Of a stretch of DNA of 64,000 nucleotides, positions 53,300-62,078 are shown piece after piece. Positions within the stretch are counted from its first letter, which is position 1. Every line of letters begins with the position of its first letter. The position numbers and the translations under genes were made by a program. This stretch comes from Candidatus Lachnoclostridium stercoravium (GTDB lineage Bacteria; Bacillota; Clostridia; Lachnospirales; Lachnospiraceae), in NCBI GenBank assembly GCA_019118365.1, contig DWZA01000101.1, positions 1-64,000 on the forward strand, read 5' to 3'. Below the pieces are notes generated by a model. It had not been told where the DNA came from, did no database searches, and saw only the letters and a program-made list of their open reading frames with translations.

Positions 53300-53865
53300 A
53301 AAAGCGCTGGTACGACTATCTGTGGATCCTGTCCCTGACGTATCTGACGCTGGGATTTTTCAATATTCTTTTCGCATGGCTTGGACTTTTGTGTTTTTTT
53401 ATCCCTCTTATCATCTCTGTGGTATCAGGGACAAAGGGCTACTGCAACCGATACTGCGGAAGGGGCCAGCTGTTTTCCCTGTTAGGAGGACGCTTCGGCC
53501 TGTCCCGTAAAAAAGATATCCCGGACTGGATGAAGTCCAAAGCATTCCGCTACGGGTTTCTGGCATTTTTTATGGTCATGTTTTTTCTCATGCTCTGGAA
53601 CACCTTCCTGGTATTTTCCGGCGCGGCGGACTTAAAACAGGCCGTCACCATCCTGTGGACCTTTAAAGTTCCGTGGAACTGGGCTTATCACGGAACCCTG
53701 ATCCATCCGGGCGCAGCTCAGTTTGCATTTGGATTTTACAGCGTCATGCTTACGTCCACGATCCTGGGGCTGATCACCATGGCGCTTTTCAAACCAAGAA
53801 GCTGGTGCGTCTACTGCCCCATGGGCACCATGACCCAGCTGATCTGCAAGGCGAAAGCAAAGTGA
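53296..53865 (+). CDS. NapH/CcoG-like membrane protein with Cys clusters
   Basis: A 189-residue protein with about four membrane segments. Two short cysteine motifs (GYCNRYCGRGQLF and WCVYCPMGTMTQLICK) resemble the polyferredoxin NapH/RnfC-type membrane family but with fewer Cys than a full 2x[4Fe-4S] set. It probably relays electrons between the coupled ferredoxin and a quinol, thioredoxin or unknown acceptor. Downstream is thioredoxin, 85 bp away. Confidence 0.82.
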   Translation: MKKRWYDYLWILSLTYLTLGFFNILFAWLGLLCFFIPLIISVVSGTKGYCNRYCGRGQLFSLLGGRFGLSRKKDIPDWMKSKAFRYGFLAFFMVMFFLMLWNTFLVFSGAADLKQAVTILWTFKVPWNWAYHGTLIHPGAAQFAFGFYSVMLTSTILGLITMALFKPRSWCVYCPMGTMTQLICKAKAK

Positions 53866-53950
53866 CATTGTCACAGAAGGATCTTTAAAAATCTGCTATT
53901 ATAACATCAGTTACAGATCACAAACCAAACTCATAAAGGAGGCTAAATAT

Positions 53951-54256
53951 ATGTCAGTTATCAATATCAATAAAAATAATTTTCAGGAAGAAGTCATGAA
54001 TTCCACAAAGCCGGTGCTGTTAGATTTCTGGGCAAGCTGGTGCGGCCCCTGCCGTATGGTAAGCCCGGTGGTAGACGAGATCGCAGAGGAAAGAAGCGAT
54101 ATCAAAGTAGGAAAGATCAATGTGGACGAAGAGCCTGAGCTGGCTTCCCAGTTCCAGATCATGAGCATTCCTACCCTGATGGTGATCAAAGACGGAAAAG
54201 TCACGAACAAGGCTATGGGCGCAAGGCCTAAGAGCCAGATCCTTGCTCTTCTCTAA
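53951..54256 (+). CDS. trxA: Thioredoxin
   Basis: A 101-residue protein with active site WASWCGPCRM and the cis-proline region SIPTLMVIKDG. It reduces protein disulfides and acts with thioredoxin reductase (not in the window). AAAGGAGG precedes the ATG. It may belong functionally to the ferredoxin/NapH-like pair upstream. Confidence 0.95.
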   Translation: MSVININKNNFQEEVMNSTKPVLLDFWASWCGPCRMVSPVVDEIAEERSDIKVGKINVDEEPELASQFQIMSIPTLMVIKDGKVTNKAMGARPKSQILALL

Positions 54257-54290
54257 GAGATACCGCAGCCTTTGCTGCGCCGCTTGCTAT

Positions 54291-54346
54291 AAGGCCCTGA
54301 TCCCAAGCCAGCTCCTTACGGAGCTAAGGCAAAGGATCAGGGCCTT
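54291..54346. terminator. Nested hairpin after trxA
   Basis: AAGGCCCTGATCC and GGATCAGGGCCTT are perfect 13-bp arms with a secondary inner stem (AGCTCC/GGAGCT). It looks like a terminator or a member of the palindromic intergenic class. Confidence 0.6.
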
Positions 54347-54374
54347 AAGCTATGCCAGAAAACAATGGAAAATT

Positions 54375-54602
54375 TTATTTATGTTTTCTGACTTCTGTAT
54401 CTGTAATATTTTCGTAGAACTTTACCAGGGCGCTGTGATCGCTCCCGCCCTCTCCATGGTTATGGAGCCACTGAAACATTTCCTGTACGCTGGCGGTCAG
54501 AAGCAGCGGCGCTCCCACTCCATGTCCCGTATCAAGAGCATTGCTGAGATCTTTAATATGCAGATCGATCTTAAATCCGGGTTTAAAGTTTCCATCAAGC
54601 AC
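54375..54602 (-). pseudogene. C-terminal fragment of a 2-hydroxy-3-oxopropionate reductase (GarR type)
   Basis: The frame reads LDGNFKPGFKIDLHIKDLSN, then ALDTGHGVGAPLLLTASV and DHSALVKFYENI, the C-terminal domain of the beta-hydroxyacid dehydrogenase (tartronate semialdehyde reductase) family. The NAD-binding half is missing. It starts inside the 3' end of the MATE gene at a GTG, so it is a truncated relic. Confidence 0.8.
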
Positions 54603-55944
54603 GCACTTTCAGCCATTTTCCCTTCCAGGCATACAGTACCATAAGCGTCATGCCCAGCAGCCAGGATACGGGATAGACCACGAAGACTCCGTCGATGGCA
54701 TCGAATAACGGCAGGATAAACTGGAGCCAGAAGATACGGAACACGCACAGAGACGTCAGCATGACGATCATAGGAGGCACGCTTTTTCCTGTTCCCCGAA
54801 TACTTCCCGCCAGGCCATGCATAATGCTCAGCATAAAATAGAACGGGCAGAAATATTTCATCGCCAGCTCTCCATAGCTGATAACCGTCTGGTCGTCGGT
54901 GAACAACCGCATGATCGGGTCGGAAAAGGTAAGGAGCAGGATTCCTGTGAGAATCGTGTAAACCAGTCCCATAGCAAGGGTGACCCACATGCCCTTCTTT
55001 ACCCGGTCGATCTTCCCGGCTCCAAAATTCTGTCCTGTAAATGTAGTCACCGCCATGCTGAAGCTGGTGACCGGAAGAATATTAAATCCGTCGATCTTCA
55101 TATACGCCCCGAAGCCCGCCATAGCCGCAGATCCAAAGCCATTGACGCTGGACTGTACAAGGACGTTGGAAAAAGAGATGACCATATTCTGGATCCCCGT
55201 AGGCAGGCCGATACGGATGATCCTGAGAGCCGCGCCCCTGTGGATCCGGATCCGTCTTAGATCCACCTGGTAATCCGCATTCACCCGCGCCAGAAAGATC
55301 AGCGCCAGAACGCAGGAAACCATCTGGCTGATATCCGTAGCGATCGCGGCTCCTGCTACGCCCATGTGGAATATGCCGATCAGGATCAGATCCAGCACGA
55401 TATTGGTAACAGAAGCATATGCCAGGTACAGCAGGGAACGCCTGGAATTTCCCGCCGCGTTTAAGATCCCGGCAGCCATGTTATAAACTACGTTAAAGAA
55501 AACCCCGCCGAAATAAATCTGCAGATACGTAACAGAATCTTTCAGTACATCTTCCGGCGTATTCATCCATATAAGCAGAAAACGGCTGAAAAAGATCCCG
55601 CCGACTGTCAAAATAATGCCCAGGACCGCGGCAATGGCAAGAGCCGTATGTACGGTGTCCTGGACTCGTTTTCTTTTTTTCGCGCCAAGGTACTGAGACG
55701 CCACTACGCCGGCCCCCACTGACGCTCCCTGGCTGAAAGCTATCAGAAGGTTGATCAGCGCCGTACTGGAGCCTACCGCCGCCAGGGCGTTGCTCCCCAC
55801 AAAATTTCCCACGATTATAGAGTCTGCAGTGTTGTAGAGCTGCTGCAGGAGGTTGCCTAATATCAACGGCACGGAAAAGAAAAATATCTGCTTTCCGATA
55901 CTGCCTTCTGTCATAAGGTTGGATTTTTTCTGAGCTGCTTCCAT
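54595..55944 (-). CDS. MATE family efflux transporter
   Basis: A 449-residue membrane protein with MATE motifs: LILGNLLQQLYNTADSIIVGNFVG, GASVGAGVVASQYLGA and GQNFGAGKIDRVKKG. It has about 12 helices and exports drugs or metabolites, driven by Na+ or H+. It is only distantly similar to the pump at 10 kb. GGAGGCACAAC precedes the ATG; no regulator is adjacent. Confidence 0.93.
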   Translation of the reverse strand: MEAAQKKSNLMTEGSIGKQIFFFSVPLILGNLLQQLYNTADSIIVGNFVGSNALAAVGSSTALINLLIAFSQGASVGAGVVASQYLGAKKRKRVQDTVHTALAIAAVLGIILTVGGIFFSRFLLIWMNTPEDVLKDSVTYLQIYFGGVFFNVVYNMAAGILNAAGNSRRSLLYLAYASVTNIVLDLILIGIFHMGVAGAAIATDISQMVSCVLALIFLARVNADYQVDLRRIRIHRGAALRIIRIGLPTGIQNMVISFSNVLVQSSVNGFGSAAMAGFGAYMKIDGFNILPVTSFSMAVTTFTGQNFGAGKIDRVKKGMWVTLAMGLVYTILTGILLLTFSDPIMRLFTDDQTVISYGELAMKYFCPFYFMLSIMHGLAGSIRGTGKSVPPMIVMLTSLCVFRIFWLQFILPLFDAIDGVFVVYPVSWLLGMTLMVLYAWKGKWLKVRA

Positions 55945-56016
55945 GTTGTGCCTCCTGATGTTTTTCAGTTCACAGTATACTCTGATTTTCTAAAAAAGCA
56001 ACCCGAAAACCGACTA

Positions 56017-56673
56017 TTATATCTTCTCTATATCCCATCTGGAAAGGAATTTTCCGATCCTTTTTGCGATCAGTCCCACCAGGACCGCCGCCGCCACCGT
56101 TCCTTCCCGGACGCCCTGGATCTGTCCGGTGAAAAAGACCGACAGCACGCAGGCAATCGCAACAAGAGTCACGTCAAAACCCACCTTCATATAGCCGAAT
56201 TTAACAGGAAGGACCTGACAGATGGCGAGGACGACGCCTTCGCCTGCAAGAACGACCACAGACGCCTTTACTTCAAAGCTGACGCCGACGGCTACCAGCA
56301 GTATCCCTATCAGACACAGCAGCCACTGCTGCCAATAAGAGTGATAGGCGATCCTCTGGACCGCCCACACGCCAAAATCTGTAAGATACCCGAAGAAAAA
56401 TGCAACCGGCAGCTGCATAAGCTGGATCGGGTGATATTTTTTCCTCAGTATCAAAATCTGCAGGAAAATAAACACGCAGTGCATAACGATCGTCGCAGTC
56501 CCCACTGTAAACGGAGTAAATAAACTGACCACGTAAGGAACGCTGGATATGGGAGAAGTGCCCAGATCCGCTTTAATGGAAAATGCGACTCCAAAGGCCA
56601 TGATCGCCAGTCCGGTAAGAAAAAGCAGATACCGTTTGAAAATATTCACTGCCTGAGCATCCCGCAGTGTCAT
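56017..56673 (-). CDS. YczE/YitT-like integral membrane protein (DUF6198-type)
   Basis: A protein of 218 residues with about five membrane segments: RYLLFLTGLAIMAFGVAFSIKADLGTSPISS, a YczE-family signature, then GVSFEVKASVVVLAGEGVV. The start MTLRDAQ overlaps the stop of the upstream ORF (ATGA), so the start 45 bp earlier is not used. Function in the family is unproven. It is the last gene of the amino-acid transporter operon. Confidence 0.85.
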   Translation of the reverse strand: MTLRDAQAVNIFKRYLLFLTGLAIMAFGVAFSIKADLGTSPISSVPYVVSLFTPFTVGTATIVMHCVFIFLQILILRKKYHPIQLMQLPVAFFFGYLTDFGVWAVQRIAYHSYWQQWLLCLIGILLVAVGVSFEVKASVVVLAGEGVVLAICQVLPVKFGYMKVGFDVTLVAIACVLSVFFTGQIQGVREGTVAAAVLVGLIAKRIGKFLSRWDIEKI

Positions 56674-57026
56674 AAAAGCTCGTCCTTCTTCGTCAGGATC
56701 GCCTCGCATGCCGCACAAGCAGGGCAGTCGCAGTACTTTGCTCCGGCAGCTTTGATCTTCCTTCCATGAGCAGCCACTTCTTTTGTCTTCTCCGGGCCGA
56801 ACACCTTCGCGCCTGCTTCAGAATCAGCGAATGCGATCAGTCCGTCTACCGGCATGATGTCCATCTCAGCCTCTTCGATCAGTTTTTTCGTCATTTCTGC
56901 TTCTTTATCCGTTCCGAGGGCGGAAAGCCATGCCTGTCCCGCCTCTTTTGCCTGCGCGCAGCAGGAATCCGCAGCGATAAGGTCTTTTACATGCTTTACA
57001 ACGTAGTCTTTTACTTCCTGAGTCAT
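56670..57026 (-). CDS. Small Cys-rich helical protein (sometimes mislabelled Hsp90)
   Basis: A 118-residue protein (MTQEVKDYVVKHVKDLIAAD...) with a C-terminal CDCPACAACEA cluster. It resembles short clostridial proteins annotated as molecular chaperone Hsp90, but has no ATPase domain. Coupled to the YczE-like gene and 18 bp after the transporter ATPase. The cysteine cluster could bind a metal or carry redox thiols; function unknown. Confidence 0.8.
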   Translation of the reverse strand: MTQEVKDYVVKHVKDLIAADSCCAQAKEAGQAWLSALGTDKEAEMTKKLIEEAEMDIMPVDGLIAFADSEAGAKVFGPEKTKEVAAHGRKIKAAGAKYCDCPACAACEAILTKKDELL

Positions 57027-57044
57027 AACTTACCATCCTTTCTT

Positions 57045-57821
57045 TCAGTGTTTCAGCATCTCGCCGTATCTGCCCAGAAACGCCTGGGTCCGCTCGTTAT
57101 TGGATGCGAAGACCTGCTCTGGTCTTCCCTCTTCCACGATCACTCCGTCCGCCATAAAGATCACCCTGTGGGAGATGTCCCTTGCAAAGGCCATCTCATG
57201 GGTCACGATCACCATGGCGATATGGAGCTCCGCCAGGGAGCGGATCACTTTCAGGACCTCTCCGGTCAGTTCCGGATCCAGAGCCGATGTCGGCTCGTCG
57301 AAAAACAGTATCTTCGGGTTCAGCGCCAGGGCGCGGGCAATAGCCACCCTCTGGCACTGGCCGCCGGAAAGCTGGCAGGGATAGGCATCCGCCTTATCCT
57401 CCAGCCCCATCTTTTTTAAAAGCTCCATGGCTGTTTTTCTGGCCTCTTCTTTGTCCCGCTTCTGTACGGACACAGGGGCGTCCATTACGTTTTTCAGGAC
57501 CGAATAATGTGGGAACAGATTGAAATTCTGAAATACCAGCCCGTAATTTTTCTGGATCTCTTTTAACTGTCTCTTTTTTGCGTAAACCGCATGCCCGCCT
57601 TTTGAAGTTTCTTCCGTCCATACGGCTTTTTCTCCCAGGTAGACAATCTCCCCTTTATCCACGGTTTCCAGCATGGTAGCGCACCGCAGGAGCGTGGATT
57701 TTCCCGACCCAGACGGGCCGATGATGGATACGATCTCGCCCTCCTCTACTTTCAGGGAGATATCCTTTATGACGTCCAGACTGCCGTAGGACTTTTGTAT
57801 ATTGTTCATTTCCAGCAGATA
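57045..57821 (-). CDS. Polar amino-acid ABC transporter ATP-binding protein
   Basis: A protein of 258 residues. Walker [12 protein letters not shown], signature [15 protein letters not shown], Walker [13 protein letters not shown] and H-loop VTHEMAFAR. The start MYLLEMNN has GGGAGG 6 bp before it; a longer frame is not favoured. It drives import of a polar amino acid (GlnQ/HisP class) with the neighbouring permease and binding protein. Confidence 0.93.
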   Translation of the reverse strand, partial: YLLEMNNIQKSYGSLDVIKDISLKVEEGEIVSIIGPSGSGKSTLLRCATMLETVDKGEIVYLGEKAVWTEETSKGGHAVYAKKRQLKEIQKNYGLVFQNFNLFPHYSVLKNVMDAPVSVQKRDKEEARKTAMELLKKMGLEDKADAYPCQLSGGQCQRVAIARALALNPKILFFDEPTSALDPELTGEVLKVIRSLAELHIAMVIVTHEMAFARDISHRVIFMADGVIVEEGRPEQVFASNNERTQAFLGRYGEMLKH

Positions 57822-57835
57822 CATCGTATGCCTCC

Positions 57836-58510
57836 CTATTGATAGTAAGAGAATTTCTTTTCCACCCATTCCATGGCCAGCGCCACCAGAAGGTTAAATA
57901 TGTAGTAGAACAGGCCCGCCGCGATAAACGGCACCATGCTCGCCTGGGCGCTGGCCAGCTGCTTGGCAATGGTAAACATCTCCAGCACGCTGATAGTAAA
58001 CGCCAGAGACGTATCCTTGATCAGGCTGATCACTTCATTGGTGATCGACGGGAGCACCCGCTTGATCACCTGGGGCAGGATGATCTTGAAGAACGTCTGC
58101 CCCCGGTTGTATCCCAGCAGCTTCGCCGCTTCGTACTGACCCGCCGGCATGGACTGGATGCCGCTCCGGTATATCTCAGCGAAATACGCGGCGTAGTTGA
58201 TCGTAAACGCAATAAACGTCGCCCACAGGCGATAATCATTGGTAACCCGGATCTTGAAAATATAATAAGGCCCGAAGTATACCATCATCAGCTGGAGCAT
58301 CAGCGGAGTCCCTCGCATAATGGATATGTACGCTTTCGTGATAAAACTGATCGCCGGATTTCTCGACATTCTCCCAAAAGATACGATCAGTCCCAATGGG
58401 AGGGAAAAGATCAGTGTCACGGCAAAAATCTGTATGCTCGTCCCCATGCCGCTGATCAGCTGAGGCAGCATCTCCATGATCTGCAGCGCAGCATCCATTA
58501 AAAACTCCAT
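57836..58510 (-). CDS. Polar amino-acid ABC transporter permease
   Basis: A 224-residue membrane protein of the His/Glu/Gln permease family. It shows [18 protein letters not shown] and the EAA loop [23 protein letters not shown]. It forms a homodimeric channel. Located between the binding protein and ATPase genes. Confidence 0.93.
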   Translation of the reverse strand: MEFLMDAALQIMEMLPQLISGMGTSIQIFAVTLIFSLPLGLIVSFGRMSRNPAISFITKAYISIMRGTPLMLQLMMVYFGPYYIFKIRVTNDYRLWATFIAFTINYAAYFAEIYRSGIQSMPAGQYEAAKLLGYNRGQTFFKIILPQVIKRVLPSITNEVISLIKDTSLAFTISVLEMFTIAKQLASAQASMVPFIAAGLFYYIFNLLVALAMEWVEKKFSYYQ

Positions 58511-58525
58511 TGCGTTTATCTCCTT

Positions 58526-59461
58526 TTATTTTCCAATCGTTGTAACGTCTGTACCGAACCATTTCTCAGAAACAGAAGCCATGGTGCCGTCTTCGGCCAT
58601 CTCGTCCAGGACTGCCTGAACCTGATCTCTCAGTTCTGTATTGCCAAGCTTAAAGCCGATGGCGTATTCCTCAGAAGAGATCACATCGTCCAGGACTATT
58701 GCCGCTGTATCTCTCATGGTCAGCTGATAATTTGCCACAACGCTGTCCATGGCGATGGCGTCTACTGTGCCCATCTCCAGATCCATAAATGCCTGATTGT
58801 AATTAGGCGTTGTCTGAAGCGTGCCAAATGTGCTGGTCAGCTCCTGATTTTCATTTAAAGCAGCTTCTGCGGAAGAGTCCACCTGAACTTCCACGATCTT
58901 GCCCGCCAGATCCGCGGCGCTGGCGATCCCGGAATCCTCCAGGACCACAAATACCTGGTCGTTATTCATATACGGATCGCTCCAGGTGTAGTTTTCCTCC
59001 CGTCCTGTCATGGTAAATCCATTCCAGATGCAATCGATAGTGCCGGAATCCAGCTCCATATCCTTTGCGTCCCAGGCGATCGGCTGCGCTACAAAGGTAA
59101 GTCCCAGACGGTTCGCCACTTCTTCCGCCAGCTCCAGGTCAAATCCCACATAAGAGCCGTCGTCGTCACGGAATCCCATAGGAGGGAAGTCTGCGTCAAA
59201 TCCTACGGTAAAGGTTCCGCCTTCCCCGTCTGCAGCCGCTTCTTCTGTCTCTGTTTCCGCCCCGTCTGCGGCCTCACTATCTGCTTCCGATCCGTCTTCT
59301 TTTGCTTCCGTCTCCCCGGCCTCTTCTTCTGTCTCAGTAGCTTCCGCCGTCGTCTCTTCCGCGCTCTGAGCTGCTGTCGTCTCTTCTGAAGAACCGGAGC
59401 AGCCGGCTGCCGCCGCTGCCACTGCCATGGTCAGTAATACTGCAAGTGTTTTCTTTTTCAT
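58526..59461 (-). CDS. Amino-acid ABC transporter substrate-binding lipoprotein
   Basis: A 311-residue protein. The lipoprotein signal ends LTMAVAAAAAGCSGSS. A long Glu/Thr-rich linker (about residues 23-80) precedes the periplasmic-binding-protein type-2 domain (FTVGFDADFPPMGFRDDDGSYVGF). The linker is longer than usual and would extend the domain through the wall. GAGGAGG sets the ATG at 59461. The substrate is a polar amino acid; the linker gives no clue. Confidence 0.92.
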   Translation of the reverse strand: MKKKTLAVLLTMAVAAAAAGCSGSSEETTAAQSAEETTAEATETEEEAGETEAKEDGSEADSEAADGAETETEEAAADGEGGTFTVGFDADFPPMGFRDDDGSYVGFDLELAEEVANRLGLTFVAQPIAWDAKDMELDSGTIDCIWNGFTMTGREENYTWSDPYMNNDQVFVVLEDSGIASAADLAGKIVEVQVDSSAEAALNENQELTSTFGTLQTTPNYNQAFMDLEMGTVDAIAMDSVVANYQLTMRDTAAIVLDDVISSEEYAIGFKLGNTELRDQVQAVLDEMAEDGTMASVSEKWFGTDVTTIGK

Positions 59462-59492
59462 AATCGTTTCCTCCTCGTTTTTGCATGCTATC

Positions 59493-59521
59493 ATAGTAGC
59501 ATAGTAAAGCGTTTTTGTAAA
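59493..59521 (-). promoter_or_regulatory. Promoter of the amino-acid transporter operon
   Basis: TTTACA (59521-59516), 17 bp, TACTAT (59498-59493) on the minus strand. An ATGCTA...TAGCAT palindrome overlaps the -10 and may be an operator. Confidence 0.55.
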
Positions 59522-59700
59522 GAAAAACCTCTCTGGCTTTACCTCTAATTAACAGGAATTTTGCCCTGTTATGGTATCTTTATTTTTTCTGACAGCTTAT
59601 TATAAAATCAGACACTGCTCAGGCCAGAAGAAAAGCAGATACTATGTTTATCCGCCTTATGCGCCGTCCTGGGCAGTTCAAAATATATTGAAATCGCAAC

Positions 59701-59863
59701 AGTTCAGGACGGCTTATCTTCTTGTTCGGCTAAAGCCGGACAAGAAGCATCGGATGTTCATACCCTAGGGGGCACGCTGTCCGATGTGAAAACAGGGGCA
59801 AAAGCATGCTTATAAGCAAGCTTAACGCCTGTTTTTGCCCCTGTTTTCCCGCCGTCCTGAACT
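59701..59863. repeat. Nested palindromic intergenic repeat, 163 bp
   Basis: AGTTCAGGACGGC and GCCGTCCTGAACT are perfect 13-bp ends. Inside lie a CTTCTTGT...ACAAGAAG arm, a CATCGGA/TCCGATG arm and an AAAACAGGGGCAAAAGC arm around AAGCAAGCTT. A partial matching end is seen at 59661 and one isolated end at 10002-10014. It fills most of the 400-bp gap before the PhoH-like gene. Confidence 0.85.
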
Positions 59864-59896
59864 ATTACTTAAAATCATCCATTTGGAGGGGTATGA

Positions 59897-61285
59897 ATGA
59901 AGAAGACCTATGTGCTTGATACGAATGTGCTGATCCAGGCTCCCTACGCTATCCACTGCTTTGAGGAAAATACAATCGTGATCCCGCTGGTAGTGATCGA
60001 AGAGCTGGATGGGTTAAAAAGAGCGGAGGGCGAGCGAGGGGCAAATGCCAGAACCGTGATCCGCTCTCTGGAGGATCTCCGCACAAAGGGCGATCTGTTA
60101 AAGGGAGTCGTCCTTCCAGAAGGAGGCCTGATCCGCATTGAGAAAAATTTCGTAGACGTACAGCTTCCGCCAGACCTTCCTGATAATAAATCCGACAACC
60201 GCATCCTGATGGTCTGCTGCGGGCTGAAACAAGAGAATGAAGGAACTGGCGAAGAGTGCCAGATCATCCTGGTGACAAAGGATCTTCTTCTCCGTCTGAA
60301 AGCCCAGATCCTGGGCATACAGGCGGAAGATCTCACCACCGAACAGGTAAGTCCCGACGACGCCCAGTATACCGGCCGCTGCCAGGTATACCTTCCCGAC
60401 GAACTGGCCAAAGACTTCAAAAAATCCGGAGTATCCCTGGATAAAGTTTATACCTGTGATGAAGACGGCAACCGCCAGACCCCTGTTTTAGAGGAAAATG
60501 AATTTGTGATCCTGAAGCTGGACCAGTCTTCCAAAAAGACCCTTCTTGGACGGGTGGACGGCGGGAAAGTTGTTCCCCTGGTCTACAAGAAGAGCAAACC
60601 TTACGGGATCGTTCCCAGAAACGTGGGGCAGTATTTCATGCAGGAAGCCCTGATGCAGAGTGCAGACAAGGCTCCCCTTGTGATCATAAAAGGTATGGCC
60701 GGTACAGCCAAGACCTTTTATGCTCTGGCTGTGGGCTTGGAAAAGGTCTACAACAACCCTGACGGGGAATACCGCCGAATCCTGATCAGCCGCCCCAACG
60801 CCCAGTTTGATGAGGACATTGGCTTTCTTCCAGGCGACGAGCAGGAAAAGATCGCGCCCCTCATGCGGCCGGTCATCGATAATCTGGAACAGCTTTTAGA
60901 TTCTGACGAGGCAAGACGCTACGAGGACGAGACAGCTTTAAGCGATAAAGTAAACGAAATTTTCGAAAGAGGCATCATCCAATGTGAGGCCCTGAACTTT
61001 ATCCGCGGCCGTTCTATCGTAAAGACATACCTGATCATCGACGAGGCTCAGAACATGACGCCGAACCAGGTTAAAGGCATTATTACCAGAGCCGGAGCAG
61101 ATACCAAGATCATCCTTCTTGGCGACCCCAATCAGATCGACCGGCCGTTTTTAGACGAGCGCACTAACGGATTGAGCTACGCGGCAAAATATATGAAAGG
61201 AAGTCCGCTGTGCTGGCAGATCACCCTTTCTGCAGACGAATGCGAACGTTCTCCGCTGGCTATGGATGCAGTAAAGAGGCTGTAA
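59897..61285 (+). CDS. PIN-domain plus PhoH-like ATPase (YlaK-type)
   Basis: A 462-residue protein. The N-terminal PIN domain (about 1-150) begins YVLDTNVLI and includes IEELDGLKR. The C-terminal PhoH ATPase has the loop GMAGTAKTFYA in place of the usual GxxGTGKT, then LIIDEAQNMTPNQVKGI and LLGDPNQID. PIN-PhoH proteins are predicted ribonuclease-helicases in RNA turnover. The Gly-to-Ala change in Walker A is unusual but occurs in this family. GGAGGGG lies before the start. Confidence 0.9.
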   Translation: MKKTYVLDTNVLIQAPYAIHCFEENTIVIPLVVIEELDGLKRAEGERGANARTVIRSLEDLRTKGDLLKGVVLPEGGLIRIEKNFVDVQLPPDLPDNKSDNRILMVCCGLKQENEGTGEECQIILVTKDLLLRLKAQILGIQAEDLTTEQVSPDDAQYTGRCQVYLPDELAKDFKKSGVSLDKVYTCDEDGNRQTPVLEENEFVILKLDQSSKKTLLGRVDGGKVVPLVYKKSKPYGIVPRNVGQYFMQEALMQSADKAPLVIIKGMAGTAKTFYALAVGLEKVYNNPDGEYRRILISRPNAQFDEDIGFLPGDEQEKIAPLMRPVIDNLEQLLDSDEARRYEDETALSDKVNEIFERGIIQCEALNFIRGRSIVKTYLIIDEAQNMTPNQVKGIITRAGADTKIILLGDPNQIDRPFLDERTNGLSYAAKYMKGSPLCWQITLSADECERSPLAMDAVKRL

Positions 61286-61296
61286 ACACAGCCTCT
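61275..61296 (+). terminator. Hairpin overlapping the PhoH-like stop codon
   Basis: AGAGGCTGT-AAAC-ACAGCCTCT, perfect 9-bp stem, followed by TCATCT. Weak U-tract; lies between convergent genes. Confidence 0.45.
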
Positions 61297-61313
61297 TCAT
61301 CTATATGCCTATC

Positions 61314-62072
61314 TTACAGGATCTCCTTCAGTTCCATCAGATCTCCGATCTCATAGTCCACCCGGACCGCCGGATCTTTGTTTGCCGCTCCAGCCGGATT
61401 ATACCAGCAGGTATCCGTACCGGCCGCGCAGCCGCCCTTTATATCTGAAGTAAGAGAATCGCCAATGATGATCATATCCTCTGGTCTGCAGTCCGGTATC
61501 CTGGAAAAGCAGTACTGGAAAAATTCCTTCTGCGGTTTCTGGCTTTTCGCGTCTTCTGAAACAAATATCTCTTTAAAATATGGAGACAGCCCTGACTTTT
61601 CGATCCTTTTATACTGGGTCTTTGAAACTCCGTTCGTCACCACATAGACTGGATACCTCTCTGCCAGGTAGCGGCAGATCTCCAGAGCTCCTGGGATCAG
61701 AAACGCCCCTTCATCCAGCTCCCTCCGGTATTTCTTTTCCGCCTGGATCCCCAGTTCTTCTTTTGTCAGCCCAAAGTAGAGCGGACCTTTCTTTGTCCGG
61801 CTCAGAATGCCGGTTCCCGGCTGCATCTCATCCAGCTTTTCAAAAAACAGAGCGAAGCGGGTATCCATGATCTGCTGCTTCGGGATCTCTCCCCGCTCAA
61901 AACTTTCCCATAAGCCTTTATTGATCTGATGGTACAGCTCTTCTTTCTCTTTTGAAGGCTCAACGCCGTAAGCTTTCATCACTTCCCGAATACCCAAGAC
62001 CTCTGCTTTATTGAAATCCAGAAGAGTTCCGTCCACATCCATCAGGATCGCCTGATACTCTTTTTTCTTCAT
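61314..62072 (-). CDS. YjjG family noncanonical pyrimidine nucleotidase (HAD)
   Basis: A 252-residue HAD hydrolase. Motif I is LMDVDGTLLDF, motif II VVTNGVSKTQY, motif III around KSQKPQKEFFQYC, and motif IV IIIGDSLTSDIKGG. A helical cap lies between I and II. YjjG-type enzymes dephosphorylate dUMP, dTMP and noncanonical pyrimidine nucleotides. It follows pyrC by 6 bp, so the pair is likely co-transcribed, which fits pyrimidine metabolism. Confidence 0.88.
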   Translation of the reverse strand: MKKKEYQAILMDVDGTLLDFNKAEVLGIREVMKAYGVEPSKEKEELYHQINKGLWESFERGEIPKQQIMDTRFALFFEKLDEMQPGTGILSRTKKGPLYFGLTKEELGIQAEKKYRRELDEGAFLIPGALEICRYLAERYPVYVVTNGVSKTQYKRIEKSGLSPYFKEIFVSEDAKSQKPQKEFFQYCFSRIPDCRPEDMIIIGDSLTSDIKGGCAAGTDTCWYNPAGAANKDPAVRVDYEIGDLMELKEIL

Positions 62073-62078
62073 ATCCTG

